Source: Kibdelosporangium philippinense (lineage in GTDB: Bacteria; Actinomycetota; Actinomycetes; Mycobacteriales; Pseudonocardiaceae). Taken from it: a stretch of 64,000 nt of DNA. The stretch lies in assembly GCF_021390435.2 (NCBI RefSeq), contig NZ_JAJVCN010000001.1, positions 2,232,001-2,296,000 of the forward strand, in the 5' to 3' direction. This document shows, in pieces, positions 33,546 to 41,456 of this stretch. Under the pieces are notes generated by a model. It was not told the origin of the DNA. It ran no database searches and worked only from the letters and a program-made list of their open reading frames with translations. Every line of letters starts with the position of its first letter. The first letter of the stretch is position 1. Made by a program: the position numbers and the translations under genes.

Positions 33546-35317
33546 GAGTGAACGACACCTTCAGCAACGAGGATCACCTTCCGCGCGTACCGCTGCCCAC
33601 TCTCCAGGACAGCTGCGAGCTGTTGCTGGAGTGGTGCGCGCCGCTGCTCACCGAGGACGAACTGGCCACGACCCAGGCCGCGGTGTCCGAGTTTCTCGCG
33701 CCGGAAAGCCCAGCGCACATCCTGCACGCTGATCTGGAGCGCTACAACGAGAGCCCTGGCGTACGCAGCTGGCTTGACGACTTCTGGCGGACCCGGTACC
33801 TGGGCCGTCGCGACCGGATCGCGCTCAACGCCAACTTCTTCTTCCTGTTCAACGATTCCGATGTTGACCAGGTGGGCAGGGCGGCTGACCTGATCGCCTC
33901 GGCGCTGGCCTACAAGGCTTTGGTGGACTCCAAGCAACTGCCCCCGGTGGTGTTGCGCGGCCAGCCCCAGTCGATGGAACAGCACAAGTATCTGTTCTCA
34001 GCCACCCGGATCCCGGGCGCCGAGCAGGACACCGTGCGCGCGCCGTACAGCGACGAATGGCCAGGCCCGTCGCCTGCCCGGCACATCGTGGTGTTCCGAG
34101 GCGGGCGAATGTTCCGCATGGACGTGCTCGACGAACTGGGCCTGCCGTACGCGATCAGCGAACTCGCCGACGGCCTTGGCGCTGTCCTCACAGCCGACGA
34201 AACCCACTACAGCCCGGTCGGCCACCTCACCACCAAAGCCAGGGCGGAGTGGGCGGCAAGCAGGCAGGCCATGCTGGCAGTGGACCCGGCCAACGCCGAC
34301 GCACTGGACACAGTGGAGACCGCGCTGTTCTGTGTGTCCTTTGAGGACAGTGCGCCCGCTGACACGCTGTCCGCGTGTGACGCCTTGTTGCACGGCGACA
34401 GCGCCAATCGGTGGTTCGACAAGGCGGTGACGTTCATCGTGTTCGCCGACGGACGAGCCGGGATCAACGTGGAACACTGCTTGCTCGACGGCACAACGAT
34501 TCTGGCCTTCGTCGACGCTGTTGTCGGCGCACCGGCCGCCTCCGCCGCGCCAGGTAAGGGCACCCCGAAGGTCGAGCCGATCCGGTTCATCCTCGACGAC
34601 GCGCTCGACGCCGATGTCAAAGCCGCAGGTCAGGCGTTCGCCGACTACGCAGCCGCCAACGCGACCACCGAACTGTCCTTTGCGGACATGGGTGCCAACC
34701 GGATCAAGCAACTGGGAATGTCGCCGGACAGTTTCGTCCAAGCCGCGTATCAATTGGCCCATCAGCGCAGCAAAGGCCTGACCGGGGCCACGTACGAGTC
34801 GATCGCCACGCGGCAGTACCAGAATGGCCGTACCGAGGCGATGCGGGTTGTGACGCCGGAGATGGTGCGTTTCGTGGCCGCTATGGACAATCCGGACGCG
34901 ACCGTTCGCCGCGCTGCTCTGCGTGAGGCGGGCGCGAAGCATGTGGCCCGCGCCAAGCAGTGCCAAGCTGGTCAGGCGCCTGAGCAGCACTTGTGGGAGC
35001 TGCAGATGATCCAGCGACGGCGTGGCGGCGAATTGGGCGCCACTAAGCCGCTCGCACTGTACGAATCGCCGGGCTGGCTTATCATGCGCGACGACTACCT
35101 GAGTACGAGCTCGGCCCCGTCCAGCAATATCCAGCACTTCGGTTTCGGGTCGACCAGCAGTCGTTGTATCGGTGTTGCCTATGTATTGCTGCCCGAGCGG
35201 CTGAATGTGTACCTGAGCACGCCACTGCCAGTGGCCGAGCAGATGTACGCGTTCGGTGACGCGCTGCGTGACGCGCTTCAGGAGCTGGCCGATCTGCTTG
35301 CTTCGGCCGAAGCCTGA
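33542..35317 (+). CDS. choline/carnitine O-acyltransferase family protein
   Basis: The 591-residue protein has the carnitine acyltransferase fold: RVPLPTLQDSCELLLEWCAP at the start, the catalytic His312 in INVEHCLLDGTTILAFVDAV (family pattern EHs.xDG), and the C-terminal STSSAPSSNIQHFGFGSTSS segment, which matches the family's STS and GFGP-like motifs. These enzymes move acyl groups between CoA and a hydroxy-betaine. They are common in eukaryotes and rare in actinobacterial biosynthetic loci. It ends just before a hairpin terminator, so it closes the operon begun at 31799. Confidence 0.9.
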   Translation: MRVNDTFSNEDHLPRVPLPTLQDSCELLLEWCAPLLTEDELATTQAAVSEFLAPESPAHILHADLERYNESPGVRSWLDDFWRTRYLGRRDRIALNANFFFLFNDSDVDQVGRAADLIASALAYKALVDSKQLPPVVLRGQPQSMEQHKYLFSATRIPGAEQDTVRAPYSDEWPGPSPARHIVVFRGGRMFRMDVLDELGLPYAISELADGLGAVLTADETHYSPVGHLTTKARAEWAASRQAMLAVDPANADALDTVETALFCVSFEDSAPADTLSACDALLHGDSANRWFDKAVTFIVFADGRAGINVEHCLLDGTTILAFVDAVVGAPAASAAPGKGTPKVEPIRFILDDALDADVKAAGQAFADYAAANATTELSFADMGANRIKQLGMSPDSFVQAAYQLAHQRSKGLTGATYESIATRQYQNGRTEAMRVVTPEMVRFVAAMDNPDATVRRAALREAGAKHVARAKQCQAGQAPEQHLWELQMIQRRRGGELGATKPLALYESPGWLIMRDDYLSTSSAPSSNIQHFGFGSTSSRCIGVAYVLLPERLNVYLSTPLPVAEQMYAFGDALRDALQELADLLASAEA

Positions 35318-35332
35318 GCATACAAAGGAAGC

Positions 35333-35374
35333 ATCCGCTGATCAGGGCCGCGCGAACGGTCCTGATCAGCGGAT
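35333..35374 (+). terminator. hairpin terminator after the acyltransferase gene
   Basis: Arms ATCCGCTGATCAGG (35333-35346) and CCTGATCAGCGGAT (35361-35374) pair perfectly around a 14-base loop, 15 bases after the stop codon. There is no T run, as is usual for actinobacterial terminators. Confidence 0.8.
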
Positions 35375-35777
35375 CGCGTGCTATTCAGGCATTCCACGCC
35401 ATTGCCTCGACGCTGGGCAAAAGGGCGGGCCGGTCAGCCTGGGTCAGTCACTGCTGAATTCGGCGACACCGCGCTGTCGGCAACATGCCGAATGTGCGCT
35501 TTGCGAGCAGAACCGCCCGGCACATTCACGATGATGATCGGGTGCGGTTGAACAATAGGTCTATGGTCGTTAAAGACATTTTAATCTTCCCAGGTCATAG
35601 CGTTTTTTGGAATAGCTTGACGGTCAACTGGATCGGGTGTATCAATTAATTGTTGACAGCTAACGAACTGTCAGAGCGTCGCGGCTGGGGCGGCGACTTT
35701 GGTGCTTTCTTTTCGGATGGTACCCGCTCAGTCAGGAAAGCCCGACCAGCGGCACAATCAACTGGGGGTAGTCGATC
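35375..35777 (+). promoter_or_regulatory. SARP gene upstream region
   Basis: About 400 bases without a gene and richer in A+T than the flanks. A good promoter is TTGACG (35617-35622), 17-base spacer, TATCAA (35640-35645). The -35 box lies in a near-palindrome TTGACGGTCAA. Further down, TGACAG (35654-35659) and CTGTCA (35668-35673) form an inverted repeat with an 8-base spacer just past the expected start site, and GTCGC/GCGAC follow. The region therefore looks like a controlled promoter with about 125 bases of leader before the SARP gene. Confidence 0.5.
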
Positions 35778-36554
35778 ATGCTTGCCAAGGATGTTCAGGT
35801 CAACGTGCTGGGGAAGCTGGAAGTCGCGCCGTTGGCGGCCGCCGATCCGCACGTGACGATCACCGCGACCAAGCCGCGGCAGGTCCTCGTGCTGTTAGCC
35901 GTCAACGCGGGCGCGGCCGTGCGGACCGACCAGTTGATCGACGAGCTGTGGCCGTCCGGCCCGCCGCAGACCGTCCGGACCATTGTGCAGACGTACATCT
36001 ATCAGCTGCGCAAATTGTTCGAGGGCAACTTCTCCTCGCCGGAAGGCAGGGATCTGCTGACCACCGCCCCAGATGGCTATGTCCTGTCCGTGCCGAGGGA
36101 GAACATCGACCTCTACCGCTTCCAGCATCTCATCGAAGATGGCCGTGCAGCCTTACGTGACAAGAGGTTCAGCTGCGCCGCGGGAATGCTGCGCGAGTGT
36201 TTGGAGCTGTGGCGTGGGCCGGTGCCCGCCGACGTGACCTCCGGCCCTCGGCTGCGCGGGCTGTCGGTGTTCCTCGAAGAGCAGCGGCTGGAGGCGGTTT
36301 CGCTGCGGATCGAGGCCGACCTGGCCATCGACCGTCATCTTGAGGTTGTCGGCGAGCTCCGGTCCCTGGTGGCCACGTATCCGCTGCACGAGGTGTTCCA
36401 CTTGCGACTGATGCAGGCGCTGCACGGCTCCGGGCGACGGGGTGAAGCGCTGTACGTCTACCGACAGCTGCGCAGCACCCTGAACAAGGAACTCGGGCTT
36501 GAGCCCTCGCGCGAAGTGAACAGGGTCCACCAGGAAATCCTGGTCGGCCACTAA
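35778..36554 (+). CDS. SARP-family transcriptional activator
   Basis: The 258-residue protein is a small SARP: an OmpR-like winged helix (residues about 20-100: KPRQVLVLLAVNAGAAVRTD, DELWPSGPPQTVRTIVQTYI, then YQLRKLF) and a bacterial transcriptional activation domain (RFQHLIEDGRAALRDKRFSC to LNKELGLEPSREVNRVHQEI). SARPs bind direct heptameric repeats 11 bp apart and recruit RNA polymerase to antibiotic genes. Such repeats are present upstream of the KS-alpha gene and between the lipocalin and cyclase genes, so this is the pathway activator of cluster 2. It starts at ATG 35778 after GGGGG. Confidence 0.93.
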   Translation: MLAKDVQVNVLGKLEVAPLAAADPHVTITATKPRQVLVLLAVNAGAAVRTDQLIDELWPSGPPQTVRTIVQTYIYQLRKLFEGNFSSPEGRDLLTTAPDGYVLSVPRENIDLYRFQHLIEDGRAALRDKRFSCAAGMLRECLELWRGPVPADVTSGPRLRGLSVFLEEQRLEAVSLRIEADLAIDRHLEVVGELRSLVATYPLHEVFHLRLMQALHGSGRRGEALYVYRQLRSTLNKELGLEPSREVNRVHQEILVGH

Positions 36555-36949
36555 CCGGTGCGCTGCCAGTCCATCACCACCCAGTCGTGCGGGCCGTCGA
36601 GCCGCCGCCGCAGGCTGAGAACGCCCTCGGCCAACGTGACTTCCCTGACTTGCTCGGTATTCACGACTCGAGCGTGCGATCCGATGACAACGTTGTGCAC
36701 GACCTCGCCCGCCCGCAGGCTCCAGCTGCCCGAATACCCGAGGTAGTCGTCAGCCGAGCCCAGGTAGGTCGCGCCATCCGTCGCAGGCTCGGTACGCATC
36801 AGGCTCGCGGCCATGTACCCGTCCGCGTGGTAGATCAGGATTCCGTCGGCCTTGTCACCCATGGGACCTTCAGCGACAGTGCCGTCGTCGTCGAGGTAGT
36901 AGTGGGCCAGCAGCCGCCACGCTCCGATGAGATCTTTGTCAAACACCAT
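36551..36949 (-). CDS. lipocalin-like domain protein
   Basis: The 132-residue protein resembles the lipocalin-like family (Lipocalin_5): LIGAWRLLAHYYLDDDGTVA, GILIYHADGYMAASLMR, YLGYSGSWSLRAGEVVHNVV, SLRRRLDGPHDWVVMDWQRT. Members fold as a beta-barrel and occur in polyketide clusters, where they may bind or help cyclise intermediates. ATG 36949 has no ribosome site; a weak -10 box CACTGT (complement of 36956-36961) lies at the right distance for a leaderless message. Its stop overlaps that of the SARP gene. It shares the SARP-controlled divergent promoter with the cyclase. Confidence 0.75.
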   Translation of the reverse strand: MVFDKDLIGAWRLLAHYYLDDDGTVAEGPMGDKADGILIYHADGYMAASLMRTEPATDGATYLGSADDYLGYSGSWSLRAGEVVHNVVIGSHARVVNTEQVREVTLAEGVLSLRRRLDGPHDWVVMDWQRTG

Positions 36950-36970
36950 GCTGTCACAGTGACGCAGCCA

Positions 36971-37044
36971 CCTCAAACGCCGCTCTAGCCGGACGCGAAG
37001 GTTGAGTGCCAATAGAGACCGGGTCGAGGCCGCGCACCTAACTT
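36971..37044. promoter_or_regulatory. divergent SARP operators and promoters
   Basis: Plus strand: heptamers GTTGAGT (37001-37007), ATAGAGA (37012-37018) and GTCGAGG (37023-37029) are exactly 11 bp apart, followed after nine bases by the -10 box TAACTT (37039-37044). Minus strand: TTCGCGT, CTAGAGC and TTTGAGG (complements of 36993-36999, 36982-36988, 36971-36977), also 11 bp apart, point toward the lipocalin gene. The plus-strand set has the same geometry as that at the KS-alpha promoter. Confidence 0.75.
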
Positions 37045-37079
37045 CGAGTGAAATAGCCTGGCAGAAGGAGAGTGCGAAG

Positions 37080-37829
37080 GTGCGGATCATCGATCTCTGT
37101 GTGCCCACTGTGGACGGTCCAAGCGAGGCGACCCCAGTCGAGGTCAGCGTCATCGACCACGCCTCGGCACCGGCAGCACTCGGCCTGCGCCAAGAGGACT
37201 TCCCCGAGGGAGAGTCCATTTCGAACGAGACCGTCACGCTGACCACGCACACCGGCACGCACATGGACGCCCCACTGCACTACGGCCTGCGCAGCGGCGG
37301 ACGGCCCGCGGCCGCGATCGACGAGATCCCGCTGGAGTGGTGCTACGCGCCCGGAGTCCGCCTGGACCTGCGCCACATCCCACCCGGCGTCGGAATCACC
37401 GTCGCCGACGTCGAGGACGCGCTCGCCAAGATCCCATACGAGCTCAACCCCGGTGACATCCCTCTGATTTGGACAGGCGCGGACCGGTTGTGGGGCACGG
37501 AAGCCTATCGCACAGACCACCCAGGGATGACACGCGACGCCACGGCATGGCTCGTCGAACGCGGTGCCCGGGTGATCGGCATCGACGCGTGGGGTTTCGA
37601 CCGGCCGTTTGCCTCGATGTTGGCGGACTATCGCGCGGATGGTGACAACTCGGTGCTGTGGCCAGCGCATCTCTACGGCCGGGAAAAGCCGTACTGCCAA
37701 CTGGAAAAGCTCGCCCATCTGGAAGAGTTGCCTGCTGCGACGGGCTACCTGATCGCGTGTTTCCCGGCCAAGCTTGCTGGGCTTGGCGCGGGATGGACAC
37801 GCGTGGTGGCGATCGTCGAGGAAACCTGA
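37080..37829 (+). CDS. polyketide cyclase, PF04199 (MtmX/OxyN-like) family
   Basis: The 249-residue protein belongs to the metal-dependent cyclase/kynurenine formamidase-like family. The zinc motif HTGTHMDAPLHYG is plain (residues about 59-71); IPLIWTGADRLWGTEAY, HPGMTRDATAWLVERG and IGIDAWGFDRP follow the family. In aromatic polyketide clusters such proteins (OxyN, MtmX) help form later rings. GTG 37080 has AAGGAGAG upstream and lies about 30 bases after the predicted transcription start of the SARP-controlled promoter. Confidence 0.85.
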   Translation: MRIIDLCVPTVDGPSEATPVEVSVIDHASAPAALGLRQEDFPEGESISNETVTLTTHTGTHMDAPLHYGLRSGGRPAAAIDEIPLEWCYAPGVRLDLRHIPPGVGITVADVEDALAKIPYELNPGDIPLIWTGADRLWGTEAYRTDHPGMTRDATAWLVERGARVIGIDAWGFDRPFASMLADYRADGDNSVLWPAHLYGREKPYCQLEKLAHLEELPAATGYLIACFPAKLAGLGAGWTRVVAIVEET

Positions 37830-37832
37830 CCG

Positions 37833-38363
37833 CTACCGGGCCAGCTCGTCCAGCATCGCCTTGGCGGCGCTTTCCAGGTTCTCATCGGCCTGGAAAGCGC
37901 CGCCGGTGATCCGCTGGAAGTGGAACGGGATGCTGACGGTCTCGACCACCGGCAGCATCCGTAGCGGCAGAACCACCTGCTTGAGCTGCTGCACCGCGCG
38001 GGTGCCGCCGGCAACGCCGCCATAGGACACGAATCCGACCGGCTTGCCGTGCCACTCTTGGTGCAGGTAGTCCAAAGCGTTCTTGATCGTCGCGGGATAG
38101 CCATGGTTGTACTCCGGCGTGACAATCACGAACGCGTCCGACGCCTCCACGATCGCGCTCCACCGGAACGTGTGCTCGCGCGTGTACTGCCGCAGCCTGG
38201 GATGGTTCGGCTCGTCGAGCAGCGGCAGTTGAAGCTCGGCGAGATCCACGACAGCGACATCGAATCCACCGTGGACACGAGCCTGCGAGGTGAACCACGA
38301 GGCGATCGGGAGCCCAGCGCGGCCGGGACGCGTTGCGGCGATGATGACAGTCAGCCTAGGCAC
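37833..38363 (-). CDS. NAD(P)H-dependent FMN reductase
   Basis: The 176-residue flavodoxin-like protein has LTVIIAATRPGRAGLPIASW (FMN phosphate loop), VTPEYNHGYPATIKNALDYL (family signature) and VGFVSYGGVAGGTRAVQQLK. It reduces FMN with NAD(P)H in the cytoplasm. It starts at GTG 38363, overlapping the hemoglobin gene, so the two are co-translated. It may provide electrons to the hemoglobin or reduced flavin to an oxygenase of cluster 2. Confidence 0.9.
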   Translation of the reverse strand: MPRLTVIIAATRPGRAGLPIASWFTSQARVHGGFDVAVVDLAELQLPLLDEPNHPRLRQYTREHTFRWSAIVEASDAFVIVTPEYNHGYPATIKNALDYLHQEWHGKPVGFVSYGGVAGGTRAVQQLKQVVLPLRMLPVVETVSIPFHFQRITGGAFQADENLESAAKAMLDELAR

Positions 38364-38760
38364 CCTTCGAACCTGCCCGGACGTCGTCACGAACGCTTTC
38401 CAGTACGGCCATGAGATCCTTGTGTTCCTGCTGCGGCACACCGCAGTAAGTCAGCACCCCGGCCGCCTCCATCAACACCACGTCGAACTCGAAGTCCGAG
38501 ACGGTCATGTTCGCGTGTGCCGTGCGCATGTCGGCACCCGGGTAGACCTTGGGCCCGCCGGTCTGTTCGATCATCCACGCGATCAGCGTGAACTTGAACC
38601 CTGGGCGGCCTTTTTCGTTGTGCAGCCGCATGACCGCGGGGTTGCGGTTGAGTGTGTCGTTGTCGTAGAGCCGGTCGCCGAGCACGTCGATGATGTGTGC
38701 GATGCCGAAGATGCCCCCGAGCCGCTCGAAGAGGGTTGGAACCTGTGGTGCGTCCATCAT
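38356..38760 (-). CDS. group 1 truncated hemoglobin
   Basis: The 134-residue protein has the short globin pattern: LFERLGGIFGIAHIIDVLGD, GFKFTLIAWMIEQTGGPKVY, and the proximal His in DMRTAHANMTVSDFEFDVV. The distal segment is of the group 1 subclass with '..VND.LN.NP' (here YDNDTLNRNP). Two ATG codons (38760, 38757) follow GGAGAGAG. Truncated hemoglobins bind O2 or NO; a role in oxygen supply or redox chemistry of the pathway is only inferred. It is divergent from the Dabb-aromatase operon. Confidence 0.85.
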   Translation of the reverse strand: MMDAPQVPTLFERLGGIFGIAHIIDVLGDRLYDNDTLNRNPAVMRLHNEKGRPGFKFTLIAWMIEQTGGPKVYPGADMRTAHANMTVSDFEFDVVLMEAAGVLTYCGVPQQEHKDLMAVLESVRDDVRAGSKGA

Positions 38761-38919
38761 GGACTCTCTCCTTAAGTGATCCGTCGCTCACGACAGGCTT
38801 ACCGTGCCGCTCTCAAAGCCCGCTAAAGAAAGCTGTCTTAGCCGCTCTTGAGTCGTGCTTTATCGCAGCACAGCAGCATCCGAGGTCAGGGACCGATCAC
38901 CACGCGGAGGCAACCAATC

Positions 38920-39738
38920 ATGATCGTGCACACTCTGCTTTACCGTTTCGGGGCGGAGATCGACGAAGGTGACATCGGTGATTTCTTCGCCGGACTGCGG
39001 ACGCTCGCTGGCGAATCCGGGCTTGTCCGGGACTTCGCCTGGCAGCAACACGTGCTGCTGCCCGCGGACGAGCACTCCAAGGGAATGACGGCCACCCACA
39101 TCGCCCAGTTCTCCTGCGCCGACGTCCCGACGCTGCGCAAGTTCTCCGAATCCGCGCCGGTGCACGACTTCATCTCGACCTGGCGCGGAAAGATCGACTA
39201 CGAAGCCGCGTACGCGAACCACGAAGTGCTGCTTTCCAGTGCGGAGAAAGAGGATTCCATGTTCCACACCGAACACACCGTAACCGTGAACGCGAACGCC
39301 GACATCGTCTACGAGGTACTCGCCGACATCGAAGGCTACGCGAAACTGTTCCCGCCGACCGAATCGTCGACGATGCTGGAGGAATCCGAGACGCACCAGA
39401 TCGCGCGGCTCGTGGTGGATGTCAGCGGGCAGATCCAGAGCTGGGTCACCCGACGCGACCTCGACCGTCCCAACAGGACAATCTCCTACCGGCAGCTGGA
39501 CAACGCGGCGATGGTGAAGTACATGGGCGGCCAGTGGCGGGCCCTGCCGCTCGACGGCGACCGTACCCAACTGGTCATCACGCATGACTTCGCGGCCCGG
39601 CCGACCGAGCAGGTGCCCAGCCAGGAGGAAGCCACCCGTCTGCTGCAGGCAGCCGTGGAAAACAACAGCCATGCCGACCTCGCAGCCGTGCGTGACGAAG
39701 CCGAGAAGCGCGCGCAGGCAGTCAAGGTCCCGGCCTGA
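38920..39738 (+). CDS. Dabb domain-aromatase/cyclase fusion
   Basis: The 272-residue protein joins two domains used in aromatic polyketide folding. Residues 1-105 are a ferredoxin-like Dabb (TcmI-type) domain: MIVHTLLYRFGAEIDEGDI, KGMTATHIAQFSCADVPTLR, VHDFISTWRGKIDYEA. Residues 115-272 are a SRPBCC/Bet v1-like aromatase (TcmN/WhiE-VI type): HTEHTVTVNANADIVYEVLA, DIEGYAKLFPPTESSTMLEE, ITHDFAARP. ATG 38920 has GGAGG nine bases upstream. An internal ATG at 39260, after AAAGAGG, could also give the aromatase alone. It leads an operon with two methyltransferase genes and a P450. Confidence 0.88.
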   Translation: MIVHTLLYRFGAEIDEGDIGDFFAGLRTLAGESGLVRDFAWQQHVLLPADEHSKGMTATHIAQFSCADVPTLRKFSESAPVHDFISTWRGKIDYEAAYANHEVLLSSAEKEDSMFHTEHTVTVNANADIVYEVLADIEGYAKLFPPTESSTMLEESETHQIARLVVDVSGQIQSWVTRRDLDRPNRTISYRQLDNAAMVKYMGGQWRALPLDGDRTQLVITHDFAARPTEQVPSQEEATRLLQAAVENNSHADLAAVRDEAEKRAQAVKVPA

Positions 39739-40748
39739 TGTCGGGGGACAACGCAATCACGACGCTACGTGAGCTGTCGCTCGCGTCCGCCGCCTCAGCA
39801 GCCTTACGTGCAGTCGTCAAGGTCGGTGTCGCCGATGCGCTCGGGGACGCACCCGTCCCGGTCGAAGAGCTGGCGAAGTCGATCGATGTCGACGCCGCGA
39901 TCCTGGTGCGAGTACTGCGAAACCTGTCCTGCTACGGCCTGTTCGACAGCACCGACCAGGGAATCGTCCACACGGCAACATCCCGGCTGTTGCGCGAGGA
40001 TCACCCGCGGCGGCTGAAGAACTGGGTCCTGTGGGTCACCGAGCCGTGGGTGTGGCAACTGTGGCCGGATCTCGAACAGGCGCTACGCACCGGCCGTGGA
40101 CATTTCGACGAGTGCTTCGGCGAGGACTTCTTCACGCACCTGCACAAAGTGTGGCCGGAGTCGACCGAGACCTTCAACCGGTCGCAAACCGAGCTCAGCG
40201 TCCTCACGTCAGCGGCGATCGCGGACGCGCTGGACCTGACCGACGTCAAGACCTTCGCCGATGTCGGCGGTGGCCGCGGCTTCACCCTGGCGTCTATTTT
40301 GGAGCGACACCCGCATGTGCACGGCACTCTGGTCGACCTGCCCGCCGCGGTCGCACAGCCCGATCCGCGCCTCGGCCCTGATGGCGCATTGGCTGCGCGG
40401 TCGCAGGTTGTCGAAGGCGACTGTCTCAAAGAGATCCCGGTGGACGCGGATGTCTACCAGTTCAAGAGCATCCTGGAATGGGACGATGAGCTGACGGTCA
40501 CCGCGCTGCGCAACGCCAAGCGCGCAGGCCATTCCGGCAGCCGGGTGTTGATCATCACGAACCTGATCGACGACAGCCCGGAAATCCGGTACGCCACCGG
40601 AATCGACCTGTTGTTCTTGCTCAACACCAACGGCAAACGGCACACAAAGGCGGGCGTGAGCGCGCTCGCCGAGCGAGCGGGCCTGCGGGTCGAGGGAGTC
40701 ACTCCGGCCGGGACGTTGTTGCATATCGTGGAGACCTCCATCCCATGA
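39738..40748 (+). CDS. O-methyltransferase 1 (aromatic polyketide type)
   Basis: The 336-residue protein has a winged-helix dimerisation domain (ALRAVVKVGVADALGDAPVP, then ILVRVLRNLSCYGLFDS) and a SAM-binding C-domain with TFADVGGGRGFTLASILERH, GTLVDLPAAV and the DVYQFKSILEWDDE strand. This matches methyltransferases of the TcmO/DnrK superfamily (Methyltransf_2), which act on phenolic hydroxyls. It starts on the last base of the aromatase stop (TGATG). Confidence 0.9.
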   Translation: MSGDNAITTLRELSLASAASAALRAVVKVGVADALGDAPVPVEELAKSIDVDAAILVRVLRNLSCYGLFDSTDQGIVHTATSRLLREDHPRRLKNWVLWVTEPWVWQLWPDLEQALRTGRGHFDECFGEDFFTHLHKVWPESTETFNRSQTELSVLTSAAIADALDLTDVKTFADVGGGRGFTLASILERHPHVHGTLVDLPAAVAQPDPRLGPDGALAARSQVVEGDCLKEIPVDADVYQFKSILEWDDELTVTALRNAKRAGHSGSRVLIITNLIDDSPEIRYATGIDLLFLLNTNGKRHTKAGVSALAERAGLRVEGVTPAGTLLHIVETSIP

Positions 40749-41125
40749 CCGCGGTGAAGTTCCTGTCCGAGGAGTACCTGGACGGCCTAGGCGGCCTTGG
40801 CCCGGCCGACCAGGTGTCGATCCCGCACGTGCACGGCCGGTTCCAGTTCCACGCCGACGACGTGGACTACTTCCTGCGGGTCGAAGGTGGTGCGGTCGTC
40901 GAGGCGGGCCGCGGGCAAATACCGGACAGCGATCTGGAGATCCGGGCGACCTACCAGGACCTGCTGGCCTTCGAGTCCGGCGAGTTGCATGCCGCGACGG
41001 CGTTCGTGACCGGGCAGTTCGCGGTGACAGGGGACCGGGCGAAGGTACTTGACTTGATGGTCGTGCTGCAGTCCGGGAACTACCACCAGTTCATCTCCGA
41101 GCTGTGGGCCAGGACGACATGGTGA
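40745..41125 (+). CDS. SCP2 sterol-binding domain protein
   Basis: The 126-residue protein fits the SCP2 fold: FQFHADDVDYFLRVEGGAVV, GQIPDSDLEIRATYQDLLAF, ESGELHAATAFVTGQFAVTG and a final hydrophobic helix. SCP2 proteins bind hydrophobic ligands and might hold a polyketide intermediate. It is fused by overlapping codons to the methyltransferase before it and the Dabb protein after it, so it is made with the tailoring set. A catalytic role is not apparent. Confidence 0.75.
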   Translation: MTAVKFLSEEYLDGLGGLGPADQVSIPHVHGRFQFHADDVDYFLRVEGGAVVEAGRGQIPDSDLEIRATYQDLLAFESGELHAATAFVTGQFAVTGDRAKVLDLMVVLQSGNYHQFISELWARTTW

Positions 41126-41454
41126 CGCACACGCTGGTCCTGTCCTTCCCGGACGCGATGTCCGAAGTGGACCGTAAGCGGTTCTTCGCCGAAGGCGCCG
41201 AGGTTGTCCTCAGCTCGGGCATCGCGGAGTCCTATCAGTACTGGCCCGGTGTTCGCGTGCCAAGCGCGGTCGACGCATCGACTTTCGCGGCTTCGGCGCT
41301 GGTGCAGATCCGTTGCGCCAGCGCCGAACTGCTGCAGCGGCTGTTCGCGCATCCGCCCCTTGGTGAGTACGCCAGACGATGGCGGAGTCAGTTTCCCTTC
41401 CAGGTGGTCGCGATCAACACCGAGGACCAGCCTGGCCAATCCGACGCGAGGTGA
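41119..41454 (+). CDS. Dabb (TcmI-like) cyclase domain protein
   Basis: The 111-residue protein has a ferredoxin-like Dabb pattern: MVTHTLVLSFPDAMSEVDRK, VLSSGIAESYQYWPGVRVP, ALVQIRCASAELLQRLFAHP and PFQVVAINTEDQPG. In TcmI and WhiE-VII relatives this small barrel directs cyclisation of poly-beta-ketone chains. It is the second Dabb unit of the cluster, besides the one fused to the aromatase. It starts at ATG 41119, overlapping the SCP2 gene by 7 bases. Confidence 0.7.
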   Translation: MVTHTLVLSFPDAMSEVDRKRFFAEGAEVVLSSGIAESYQYWPGVRVPSAVDASTFAASALVQIRCASAELLQRLFAHPPLGEYARRWRSQFPFQVVAINTEDQPGQSDAR

Positions 41455-41456
41455 CA

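Noticed and set aside
33998..35137. Minus-strand frame opposite the carnitine acyltransferase
   Set aside because: No recognisable motif; the plus strand has the catalytic His region and family C-terminus.
38761..38919. A third SARP operator upstream of the Dabb-aromatase or hemoglobin gene
   Set aside because: Single heptamer-like words (CTTGAGT, TTTGAGA) occur, but not three at 11-bp spacing.
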